Part shown: piece by piece, positions 56,596-63,768 of the stretch
Numbering within the stretch: position 1 is the first letter of the stretch
Layout: each line of letters opens with the position of its first letter
Assembly (NCBI GenBank): GCA_018780365.1
Contig: JADMJR010000210.1
Coordinates: 1 to 64,000 of the forward strand
Length of the DNA stretch: 64,000 nucleotides
Direction of reading: 5' to 3'
DNA from: Acidovorax sp.
GTDB lineage: Bacteria > Pseudomonadota > Gammaproteobacteria > Burkholderiales > Burkholderiaceae_C
Made by a program: the position numbers and the translations under genes
Notes under the pieces: model-generated
Database searches by the model: none
Seen by the model: only the letters and a program-made list of their open reading frames with translations
Told to the model about the DNA's origin: nothing

Positions 56596-56700
56596 ACAGG
56601 GCAACTGCCGTCCCGGCCCAGCGCCGGGGCCATCACATCACCCTACTGTCCAAGCCAAGGCTCACGCACCGCGCGGGACATTTGGCAGCGGGGTGATGTG

Positions 56701-56907
56701 ATGGCGACGACAGCAAGCGAGTCAGGCGTCCCTGCCTGTTTCGCCATCAAGAGCGGGTCGGGGGTTCCTGGCCGTGAGCGCAGTCGGTGGAAGCCCGACA
56801 CCATTTCGGGGCGGCAACGCCGAGCGGATCGCCCCCGCGACACCTTGCCAGAGGCCTCGGTGTTCGTTGGCAGAGCCGACTACGGGAACCACCGCACGCC
56901 GGGCTGA
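56701..56907 (+). CDS. Doubtful small ORF
   Basis: 68 residues from ATG 56701 (MATTASESGVPACFAIKSGS), basic, with no recognised family. The start codon lies in the arm of a 15-bp inverted repeat and the ribosome site is poor. It could be coding, or noise in a structured RNA region. Confidence 0.3.
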   Translation: MATTASESGVPACFAIKSGSGVPGRERSRWKPDTISGRQRRADRPRDTLPEASVFVGRADYGNHRTPG

Positions 56908-56960
56908 GAAAGCCTCGCCGCCCCACCCTCTCCCTCCCCTCCTGCCTTGCGCAGGGGTTC

Positions 56961-56983
56961 GCCCACCTCGCGTGGGCTTTTTT
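56961..56983 (+). terminator. Terminator inside the right early operon (1)
   Basis: GCCCAC-CTCGC-GTGGGC followed by six T, upstream of the gene at 57031. Confidence 0.8.
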
Positions 56984-56993
56984 ATTCCCCACC

Positions 56994-57018
56994 AGCCCAC
57001 CGCCGCGTGGGCTTTTTC
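56994..57018 (+). terminator. Terminator inside the right early operon (2)
   Basis: AGCCCAC-CGCCGC-GTGGGCT then TTTT, 13 nt before the gene at 57031. It nearly repeats terminator 1. Confidence 0.75.
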
Positions 57019-57030
57019 TTTGGAGCAACT

Positions 57031-57678
57031 ATGCCGAACTGGGTCACCAACAAAATCAGCGCTTCGCCCGCCGTCATTACGGCCATGTTGAACACCGATG
57101 GCCGCATCGACTTCAACACAATGGCGCCCTTCCCTGGCGATGACAAATGGGATGGAATTTCAATGGCCGCCGAGGAGGCAGCCCAAATTGTCATCGGTGC
57201 GCCACTTAGCGATCACCCGTTGCTGGCAAGCCTTGAAGCCAGCAACCGCAGCAACTTCGATATCAAGAAGCTGTCCGAAAAATGTTTCGAGCAGTTCGTG
57301 GGCATGCTGCGCAACCATCGCAAATGCGGCTACCTGCACAGCATGGACTTTGCCCGCAAGGTGTGGGGTACAAAGTGGAATGCATGCGATCAGTCCCACG
57401 ACGTGGACCAGGGAACGGCCACTTTCGACACAGCGTGGTCTTGTCCAGAAGGAGTTCTCGTGGAGTTGTCGAAGCGCTTCCCCGATGAATCTATCGCCAT
57501 CGAATTTGCCGACGAAGACATTGGCAGCAACTGCGGCAGCTTCACCTTGAAAAACGGCGTCGCGATCACCTCCGACATTGCGCCCGCATGGCGAAACCAG
57601 ACTGAAGAAATGCGAGCGAAGTGGAAAGCGTTTGCTCACAAGGTCAAGGGCACCGACCCGGCCGACTACGAAGACTGA
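57031..57678 (+). CDS. Api92-like phage protein (ferredoxin-like domain)
   Basis: 215 residues from ATG 57031 with GGAG upstream. MPNWVTNKISASPAVITAML is the typical start of Api92/DUF1281-like phage proteins; FDTAWSCPEGVLVELSKRFP and SIAIEFADEDIGSNCGSFTL confirm. Known from many phages; no function established. Confidence 0.8.
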   Translation: MPNWVTNKISASPAVITAMLNTDGRIDFNTMAPFPGDDKWDGISMAAEEAAQIVIGAPLSDHPLLASLEASNRSNFDIKKLSEKCFEQFVGMLRNHRKCGYLHSMDFARKVWGTKWNACDQSHDVDQGTATFDTAWSCPEGVLVELSKRFPDESIAIEFADEDIGSNCGSFTLKNGVAITSDIAPAWRNQTEEMRAKWKAFAHKVKGTDPADYED

Positions 57679-57683
57679 ACCCA

Positions 57684-57706
57684 GCCCGCACCACGCGGGC
57701 TTTTTT
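57684..57706 (+). terminator. Terminator inside the right early operon (3)
   Basis: GCCCGC-ACCAC-GCGGGC followed by six T, between the Api92-like gene and the gene at 57723. Confidence 0.8.
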
Positions 57707-57722
57707 ACGCCCAGGAGGCGCA

Positions 57723-57920
57723 ATGCAAAACGTCGACACAACGGTGCAGCAGGTGCTGCGCGTCACTGGCGCACCGCCGCCGATCACCGAACAGGAGCTG
57801 CAGCGCCTGCGCAGACAGGCCTGGGCCGATGTGGCCGCCATCGAGTCCAGCGACAGCCGCTACCACCGCGCGCTGGCCGATCAGGTCCAGCACAACGCGC
57901 ACATGGGGGTGTGGGCATGA
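57723..57920 (+). CDS. Small early phage protein
   Basis: 65 residues from ATG 57723, AGGAGG 4 nt upstream. Helical (PPITEQELQRLRRQAWADVA). Overlaps the next gene by ATGA. Function unknown. Confidence 0.6.
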   Translation: MQNVDTTVQQVLRVTGAPPPITEQELQRLRRQAWADVAAIESSDSRYHRALADQVQHNAHMGVWA

Positions 57921-58219
57921 GCACAACGCGCACTCAATGGATGAAGCTGCGTTGCGACGCATCCCTCCAATCACCCACCGCCTACGGCAGCAACGGCTAC
58001 CGCGTTGAGCCACCGCCAGCACCCGAGGGGAAAGTGCGTTGCCCAGTTTGTTGGAAACCCGTGAAGCTGATGCAGCGCAGCGGTTTTGGAGGTCGGCGAA
58101 TACCTACACACAACTATGACCATGACATGGTGCTCCAGAAAGAGGCCGCCATGGAAGCTGCGCGCAAAGCTCTGCAGGTGGAAAGCACAGAGCAAAAAAG
58201 GGAAGGCGGTGCAGCGTGA
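57917..58219 (+). CDS. Small zinc-motif early phage protein
   Basis: 100 residues. KVRCPVCWKPVKLMQRSGFG then HNYDHDM suggests a C2H2-like zinc site; the C-terminal end is a charged helix. Overlaps the next gene (GTGA). Confidence 0.6.
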   Translation: MSTTRTQWMKLRCDASLQSPTAYGSNGYRVEPPPAPEGKVRCPVCWKPVKLMQRSGFGGRRIPTHNYDHDMVLQKEAAMEAARKALQVESTEQKREGGAA

Positions 58220-58407
58220 CCGACCCCATGACCGCCCCGCACTTCACCACCGCCCGCCGCGATGCCCTGGCTGCATCCATGGCAGCCCAGGCCGAAACCA
58301 AGCGCCGCAACGACGAGGCCGCCCGCTCGGCCGCACTCAGGGCAGAGGCTGCCGCCATTGGCGCGGAACTGGACCCGGACGCACTTGAACAAGGAGACCC
58401 GCTATGA
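58216..58407 (+). CDS. Small helical early phage protein
   Basis: 63 residues from GTG 58216. Ala/Arg/Glu-rich helix (ALAASMAAQAETKRRNDEAA). Overlaps both neighbours by 4 nt, which supports its reality. Function unknown. Confidence 0.55.
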   Translation: MTDPMTAPHFTTARRDALAASMAAQAETKRRNDEAARSAALRAEAAAIGAELDPDALEQGDPL

Positions 58408-58937
58408 GCAGAAGCGGATACACCGACGACTACGGCGACGACGATCCCCTGGCCATGGGCCGCTGGCGCGCCGCTGTGAACAGTGCCCTCAACGGCAAGC
58501 GCGGCCAAGCAGCGCTGCGCGAGGTGCTGGCCGCGCTGGATGCCATGCCGGATAAAGCGCTGATTGGCGAGTCCCTGGTTACAGCAGATGGCGACTACTG
58601 CACGCTGGGCGTGTTGGGTGCCAAGCGCGGCCTGGACATGACCACCGTTGACCCGGAGGACTGGGACGCCGTGGCCGCCCTCTTTGGCATTGCTCCCGCG
58701 ATGGTCCGTGAAATCGTCTGGGAGAACGACGAAGGCACCAGTACCTACGAGTACGTGGATGTGGTGATCTGCGGACCAATGCCCCCGGACCACTTCCGAC
58801 CGCCCTACTACAAAGAGCGCCACAACCGCACCGTGCGCGTCGAGATCGACCAAGCCATCGTTGCCCGGCGTCGATGGGAACGCATGCGCAACTGGGTTGC
58901 TTCACATATCAAGCAGCCCGCAGGAGAACCCACATGA
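58404..58937 (+). CDS. Conserved early phage protein
   Basis: 177 residues. LREVLAALDAMPDKALIGES, LVTADGDYCTLGVLGAKRGL and IVWENDEGTSTYEYVDVVIC occur together in conserved hypotheticals of Burkholderiales phages. No function known. Confidence 0.7.
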   Translation: MSRSGYTDDYGDDDPLAMGRWRAAVNSALNGKRGQAALREVLAALDAMPDKALIGESLVTADGDYCTLGVLGAKRGLDMTTVDPEDWDAVAALFGIAPAMVREIVWENDEGTSTYEYVDVVICGPMPPDHFRPPYYKERHNRTVRVEIDQAIVARRRWERMRNWVASHIKQPAGEPT

Positions 58938-59146
58938 AAGTAGTGATCGTTTGGACATTGGGCCCGCTGATCGCCTTCGGCATGGCCGCAGTTGCGGGCA
59001 CCACCTACGAGGACCGCGCAGAGCCCGAAGAGCTGCAGCGGCAGGCACAGCACTCCCGGGACTTCGCCGCCCGCAAGGTTTGCCAAGGGCAGGCCTTCGA
59101 GTGGGCCGACGACAAGACGCTGGTTTGCTTCAAGGAGCGGCCATGA
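58934..59146 (+). CDS. Small membrane-anchored early phage protein
   Basis: 70 residues, AGGAG upstream. N-terminal membrane segment (VIVWTLGPLIAFGMAAVA), then a soluble acidic part with two Cys (KVCQGQAFEW, LVCFKERP). Function unknown; could be exported to act at the membrane. Confidence 0.6.
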   Translation: MKVVIVWTLGPLIAFGMAAVAGTTYEDRAEPEELQRQAQHSRDFAARKVCQGQAFEWADDKTLVCFKERP

Positions 59147-59865
59147 AAGAGCGCCCCATCCTTTTCAGTGGGCCCATGGTCCGCGCGCTGCTGGATGGCA
59201 GCAAGACGCAGACGCGGCGGGTGGTGAAGCCGACGCGCGGCCGTCCTATCGATTTTCTAGGTGGCGGCCCGATTGGGGGCCCCGACTGGAACAACCCTGA
59301 ATGCTGGGGCTACGAGCACCACGACAGCGCAACATGGGTGCTGCTGCGTCCAAGTGGTGAGCCTGATGATGCGCAGTATCCGTGCCCCTACGGCCAGCCC
59401 GGCGACCGGCTTTGGGTGCGTGAGTCCTTTGCACACATGTACCGCGGCAACGCGCAGCCCGAAAAGCGGGCTCCCGAGGATGTCGCATACATGGCCGACA
59501 ACCTGACGCCTGACCCGTACGTCTACGGATCCTGGAAGCCCAGCATCCACATGCCCCGCTGGGCCAGCCGCATCACCCTGGAAATCACCAGCGTGCGCGT
59601 GGAGCGTCTGCAGGACATCAGCGAGGCGGATGCGATGGCCGAAGGGATCACCCGACTGCCGCCGCCACCACCGCCGCAAACATTCAGCGGCCCCAACCGG
59701 TTCACGCTTGGCGGCATGGGCGTCGGCGCTTGCGCCGGAAGTGTCATCTGGAACGCGGCCACAGCGCAGGACCTGTACCGGCGCCTGTGGGAGTCCATCA
59801 ATGGCCCGGGAAGCTGGGACGCCAACCCCTGGGTCTGGGCCATCGAGTTTCGGAGGCTGCAATGA
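59143..59865 (+). CDS. ASCH/PUA-like phage protein
   Basis: 240 residues. KERPILFSGPMVRALLDGSK TQTRRVVKP is the hallmark start of this family; GDRLWVRESFAHMYRG, WASRITLEITSVRVERLQDI and a C-terminal NPWVWAIEFRRL complete it. ASCH domains bind RNA or modified nucleotides. Role in phage unknown. Confidence 0.8.
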   Translation: MKERPILFSGPMVRALLDGSKTQTRRVVKPTRGRPIDFLGGGPIGGPDWNNPECWGYEHHDSATWVLLRPSGEPDDAQYPCPYGQPGDRLWVRESFAHMYRGNAQPEKRAPEDVAYMADNLTPDPYVYGSWKPSIHMPRWASRITLEITSVRVERLQDISEADAMAEGITRLPPPPPPQTFSGPNRFTLGGMGVGACAGSVIWNAATAQDLYRRLWESINGPGSWDANPWVWAIEFRRLQ

Positions 59866-59963
59866 ACCGCCTGCGCGACTTCGCAATGCTGTACCGCATC
59901 TACCGCCAGTGCAACGGGCCCATCCGCGCACTGCGCATGGCGTGGCTGGTGGCGAGGGACTGA
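59862..59963 (+). CDS. Very small early phage protein
   Basis: 33 residues: MNRLRDFAMLYRIYRQCNGP then IRALRMAWLVARD, an amphipathic basic helix. Start overlaps the ASCH gene stop (ATGA) and stop overlaps the next start (TGATG), the coupling expected of a real gene. Confidence 0.55.
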   Translation: MNRLRDFAMLYRIYRQCNGPIRALRMAWLVARD

Positions 59964-60118
59964 TGCCATGGACTGCCCCACCGGAAAGGTGCAGCACCGA
60001 CAAGCCTCTCGTTCCATACCGCTGCGACTTTTGCGGCATGCGGCATGTGGGGCAGAGCAACGGCATGAAACGCCGGATCAAGACCGTCTACGACAACCAC
60101 CAATTGAGGTTCACATGA
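59963..60118 (+). CDS. Very small zinc-finger-like phage protein
   Basis: 51 residues. YRCDFCGMRHVGQSNGMKRR has one CxxC and a His, followed by a basic end. Overlaps both neighbours. Function unknown. Confidence 0.55.
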   Translation: MPWTAPPERCSTDKPLVPYRCDFCGMRHVGQSNGMKRRIKTVYDNHQLRFT

Positions 60119-61182
60119 ATGAAACGACAGAACTGATTGTTCTCCCGCCGCAGGAGTCCGTGCGCGCGGTGTTCACCACGCCGCTTGGCCTGGAGCCCTA
60201 CCTGCAACAGATCCGGGCTCACCTCGATACCTTCGAGGCTGACGTGTCTACCAAGAAGGGCCGCGATGCCATCGCGTCCATGGCCTACAAGGTCGCCAAG
60301 GGCAAGACCGCTCTGGACAACCTGGGCAAGGCCCTGGTCGATGAAATGAAGCGCGAGCCCGCCATGGTGGACGCAGAGCGCAAACGGATGCGGGACACCA
60401 TGGACCAGTGGAAAGAGGAAGTTCGGGCGCCGCTCACCGCGTGGGAAGAAGCCGAGGAAGCGCGGCAGGCCCGCCACAAGGCCGGGATTGAGTGGTTCCA
60501 GATCCGCGCCAAGGAATACCACGACCTTGACCTGCAGGAACTACGCACCAGCCTTGCGGAGGTGGAAGGCAAGGTGGTTGATGCGGCCTGGGAGGAATTC
60601 GAGGCCGAAGCCCACCGCGCCAAGGCGAAGGCCGTTGAAGCACTGGCCGCTGCAGTCGCTGCCCGTGAGAAGCACGAAGCCGAGCAGGCCGAACTTGCCA
60701 AGCTGCGCGCCGAGGCCGCCGCCCGTGAGCAGAAAGACCGCGAGGAGCGCATTGCCCGCGAGGCTGCAGAGAGGGCCCAGCGCGAAGCCGAAGCCAAGGC
60801 CCAAGCCGAGCGCGAAGCCGCCATCAAGCGTGAGGCAGAAGCCGCAGCCGCTGCAGAGCGCCGCGAGCTGGAATTGAAGCTGGCTGCGGAGCGTGCCGAG
60901 CGCGAGAAGGCCGAGGCAATCCAGCGCGAGCAGCAGGTCAAGGCAGACGCCGAACGCCGCGAAGCCGAAGCGGTCGCAGCCGAGCAGCGCCGCGTGGCCG
61001 CCATCGCCGAGGCCGAGGCCAAGGAGGCCAAGCGCCGCGAGGCCGACAAGGCCCACAAGACCGCCATCAACCGGGCCGCCCTCGACGCCTTCATGGCGGG
61101 AGGCATGACCGAGGAATGCGCAAAGCTTGCAGTCACCCTGATCGCCAAGAAGGCCATTCCGGCAGTTTCCATCACCTACTGA
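60115..61182 (+). CDS. Coiled-coil protein of the recombination module
   Basis: 355 residues. The N-terminal 150 residues are ordered (LGLEPYLQQIRAHLDTFEAD; MAYKVAKGKTALDNLGKALV). The centre (170-310) is an uninterrupted Ala/Glu/Arg coiled coil. The C-terminal IPAVSITY-type end (AGGMTEECAKLAVTLIAKKA) is a small domain found next to Erf/RecT genes. Probably helps recombination; details unknown. Confidence 0.7.
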   Translation: MNETTELIVLPPQESVRAVFTTPLGLEPYLQQIRAHLDTFEADVSTKKGRDAIASMAYKVAKGKTALDNLGKALVDEMKREPAMVDAERKRMRDTMDQWKEEVRAPLTAWEEAEEARQARHKAGIEWFQIRAKEYHDLDLQELRTSLAEVEGKVVDAAWEEFEAEAHRAKAKAVEALAAAVAAREKHEAEQAELAKLRAEAAAREQKDREERIAREAAERAQREAEAKAQAEREAAIKREAEAAAAAERRELELKLAAERAEREKAEAIQREQQVKADAERREAEAVAAEQRRVAAIAEAEAKEAKRREADKAHKTAINRAALDAFMAGGMTEECAKLAVTLIAKKAIPAVSITY

Positions 61183-61190
61183 GGAAGACC

Positions 61191-61973
61191 ATGAACGCAA
61201 CAACTACTGCGGAAGCTGCAGTGCTTGACCTGGAGCCCATTGAGCGAACTGCCCAGCCGCTTGCCTTGCAAGGAACTGGCGCAATCGCGGCGAACTCACC
61301 GGCCGCCATGATGATGCAGGCCATGTCGCAGGGCGCCGACCTGGCCCAGATCGAAAAGATGATGGACCTGCAAGACCGTTGGGAGCGCAAGGAAGCCGAG
61401 AAGGCCTACAACGCGGCTTTCGCCGCCTTCAAGGCCGAGGCCGTGCGCATCGTGAAGGGGCGCAAGGTCACAGACGGCCCGCTGCGCGGCAAGGAATATG
61501 CGGAGCTGCATGACGTGGTGGATGCCGTGACGCCAGCTCTATCCCGCCATGGACTCAGCACTGCCTGGAAGCTGACGCGCGACGAAAAGGATTGGCTGGA
61601 AGTTACCTGCACGCTCAAGCATGTCGGCGGCCATTCCGAGTCGGTCAGCATGGGCGGCCCGCCCGACGCCGGAGGCGCAAAGAACGCCCTGCAGGCACGG
61701 GCCAGCACCAAGAGCTACTTAGAGCGCTACACCCTGAAAGCCATCTGTGGCGTGGCCGAGGGTGGCGATGACACCGATGGCAACCCGCCCGCGCCCAGGG
61801 CTCCGCTTGAACTGATCGCTGCAGCGCGTGATGCAGCAATGGGCGGATGGAAGTCACTCGCGGCCTTCATGAAACAGCGAACTCAAGAAGAGCGCACCCA
61901 ACTCCAGTCGGAGGAACACGCCTTGAAGAAGGCGGCAAAGGCGGCGGATGCCGCGAAGGAGCAACAGCAATGA
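61191..61973 (+). CDS. erf: Erf-family single-strand annealing protein
   Basis: 260 residues, GAGGAAG upstream of ATG 61191. Erf core: KAYNAAFAAFKAEAVRIVKG, YAELHDVVDAVTPALSRHGL, STAWKLTRDEKDWLEVTCTL and YLERYTLKAICGVAEGGDDT. Anneals complementary single strands in phage recombination, together with the exonuclease encoded next. Confidence 0.9.
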   Translation: MNATTTAEAAVLDLEPIERTAQPLALQGTGAIAANSPAAMMMQAMSQGADLAQIEKMMDLQDRWERKEAEKAYNAAFAAFKAEAVRIVKGRKVTDGPLRGKEYAELHDVVDAVTPALSRHGLSTAWKLTRDEKDWLEVTCTLKHVGGHSESVSMGGPPDAGGAKNALQARASTKSYLERYTLKAICGVAEGGDDTDGNPPAPRAPLELIAAARDAAMGGWKSLAAFMKQRTQEERTQLQSEEHALKKAAKAADAAKEQQQ

Positions 61974-62617
61974 TCCACCATAACCACGAACAAGGCAGCG
62001 AAGCCTGGCTGGCCGCGCGCAAGGGATGCATTACCGGCTCGCGTTTCAAGGACTGCCGCGACAAGCTCAAGAGCGGCGGCCCGTCCAAAGCCTGCATTGC
62101 CTACGCGCAGGACACTGCCCGCGAACGTATCGGAGGCTTGGCGCCCGCCAAGTTCCAGAACGCAGCGATGCGCACCGGCACCGAGCAAGAACCGCTGGCC
62201 CGCTTGGCCTACGAGCGCCGCACCGGCAACCTGGTGGAAGAAGTCGGCTTCTTCACCACCGAAGACGGCCTTTTCGGCCTCAGCCCGGATGGCCTGATCG
62301 ATGACGACGGCGTGCTGGAAATCAAAACCATGGTTTCCAGCGACACCCTGTTCACTGCCGTGGCGGATGGCGACCTGTCGGCCTACATGGACCAGTGCCT
62401 GGGCTACCTGTGGCTGCTTGGCCGCCAGTGGGTGGATCTGGTCCTGTGGGCGCCAGACCTTGACCTGATGGTGATCCACCGCATCCACCGGGAGGAAGAC
62501 GCCATCGAGAAGCTGGAGTCGGACCTGATGGCTTTCGCCCGAATGGTGAAGCAGTATGAGACCACGCTGCGCGACGCCATAGCAGCGAACAACGAACAGG
62601 CCCTGCAGGCCGCATAA
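61970..62617 (+). CDS. YqaJ/lambda-type exonuclease
   Basis: 215 residues, ATGA overlap with erf. QGSEAWLAARKGCITGSRFK at the start, GTEQEPLARLAYERRTG, then LSPDGLIDDDGVLEIKTM with the D-x-ExK active site (PD-(D/E)XK fold). Makes 3' single strands for Erf. Confidence 0.9.
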   Translation: MIHHNHEQGSEAWLAARKGCITGSRFKDCRDKLKSGGPSKACIAYAQDTARERIGGLAPAKFQNAAMRTGTEQEPLARLAYERRTGNLVEEVGFFTTEDGLFGLSPDGLIDDDGVLEIKTMVSSDTLFTAVADGDLSAYMDQCLGYLWLLGRQWVDLVLWAPDLDLMVIHRIHREEDAIEKLESDLMAFARMVKQYETTLRDAIAANNEQALQAA

Positions 62618-62625
62618 GGACACAC

Positions 62626-63078
62626 ATGCCCAAGATGATCGGAATGATGCGCCTCGGGCGCGATGCCGAGTTGCGCTACACGCCCAACAATGAGCCCGTC
62701 ACCAACCTCTCGCTGGCCTACGCTCACGGCAAGGCCGGCCAGGACGGCAAGCGCCCTACCCAGTGGATTGATGCCACGCTGTGGGGCAAGCGCGCCGAGT
62801 CGTTGACGCAGTACCTCACCAAGGGCGGGCTGCACTGCTTCACCCTGGACGAATTGAACATTCAGACGTTTCAGAAGCAGGACGGCAGCACCGGCACAAA
62901 GCTGGTTGCGCGGGTTCTGGATGTTGAGTTGGGGTCGCGCCAGGATGCGGCCCCTGCCGCCACACCAGCACCAGCCGCCAGACCAGCGCCGCCACCGCAA
63001 CGGCAGGCCCCAGCGCCCGCACCGCGTGGCTCCACGGGGTCTGGGTTTGACGACATGGATGACGACATCCCGTTCTGA
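62626..63078 (+). CDS. ssb: Single-stranded DNA-binding protein
   Basis: 150 residues. OB fold: MIGMMRLGRDAELRYTPNNE, PVTNLSLAYAHGKAGQDGKR, WIDATLWGKRAESLTQYLTK. Pro/Ala-rich linker and the acidic tip DDMDDDIPF that binds partner proteins. Completes an Erf-exonuclease-SSB recombination set. Confidence 0.9.
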   Translation: MPKMIGMMRLGRDAELRYTPNNEPVTNLSLAYAHGKAGQDGKRPTQWIDATLWGKRAESLTQYLTKGGLHCFTLDELNIQTFQKQDGSTGTKLVARVLDVELGSRQDAAPAATPAPAARPAPPPQRQAPAPAPRGSTGSGFDDMDDDIPF

Positions 63079-63098
63079 CCCACCCAGCCCCAACCCCC

Positions 63099-63123
63099 AA
63101 GCCACCCGAGAGGTGGCTTTTTT
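63099..63123 (+). terminator. Terminator inside the right early operon (4)
   Basis: AAGCCACC-loop-GGTGGCTT followed by a T-run, between ssb and the gene at 63145. Confidence 0.75.
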
Positions 63124-63144
63124 ACGACCACCACAGGAATCGAC

Positions 63145-63720
63145 ATGAACATCACGATCAACAACCCCGTCTTCAAATTTCATTCCGCACCGGCCATGAC
63201 CAGCGCTCTGTTTGCATCGCTGCTGCGCGGCAACGATCCGGGCGAGTCAGCTCCAGCCGCAACCGTGGCAGGGCGCCCACAGATCGGCGAGCACTGGGAA
63301 GGCCAGGGCGGCATCTACGCCGGAGACTTCCGCACGGGCGATGGCCCCATCTACGGCCTGATCGTTGCGCCCGAGCAGGACATTGGCCGCGCTACCTGGG
63401 GGGCGAATGGCGAGCGTGACCTGTCCGACTGGGATGGCCTGGAGAACACCCGCCGCCTGGTCAACGAGTGCCCCGCTGCAAAGCTGGCCGCTGGCTACAC
63501 CCGCGACGAGCACACCGACTTCTACCTGCCAGCGCGCCGCGAGCTGCAGCTGGGCGCAGCCAACCTGCACGACACGTTTGGTAAGGAGAGCTGGTACTGG
63601 ACCAGCACGCCACGCGCTGAGCACTACGCGTGGGCGGTCGATTTCGAGCACGGCAGCACGGGCCTCTACACCCGGAGCATCGAGTTCCGTGTCCGCCCCT
63701 TCCGCAGATTCGTCTATTGA
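63145..63720 (+). CDS. DUF1566 (Lcl_C, C-type-lectin-like) phage protein
   Basis: 191 residues, AGGA upstream of ATG 63145. DUF1566 features: WEGQGGIYAGDFRTGDGPIY, TDFYLPARRELQLGAANLHD, SWYWTSTPRAEHYAWAVDF and the C-terminal RVRPFRRFVY. The fold is C-type-lectin-like; ligand unknown. Followed by a paralogue. Confidence 0.75.
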   Translation: MNITINNPVFKFHSAPAMTSALFASLLRGNDPGESAPAATVAGRPQIGEHWEGQGGIYAGDFRTGDGPIYGLIVAPEQDIGRATWGANGERDLSDWDGLENTRRLVNECPAAKLAAGYTRDEHTDFYLPARRELQLGAANLHDTFGKESWYWTSTPRAEHYAWAVDFEHGSTGLYTRSIEFRVRPFRRFVY

Positions 63721-63768
63721 GCCCTTCACCCATTTCTCTCCACCCCATCCACTCCACAGGAGCATCCA

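Larger units (their letters stand above)
56596..57030 (+). other. Structured, mostly non-coding stretch
   Basis: 435 nt with unusual symmetry. Perfect 15-bp inverted repeat GCCATCACATCACCC (56629-56643) / GGGTGATGTGATGGC (56691-56705) enclosing 47 nt. GGCC...GGCC and TGCCA...TGGCA pairs lie around it. It ends with two intrinsic terminators. A weak ORF (56701-56907) overlaps the right arm. Confidence 0.55.
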
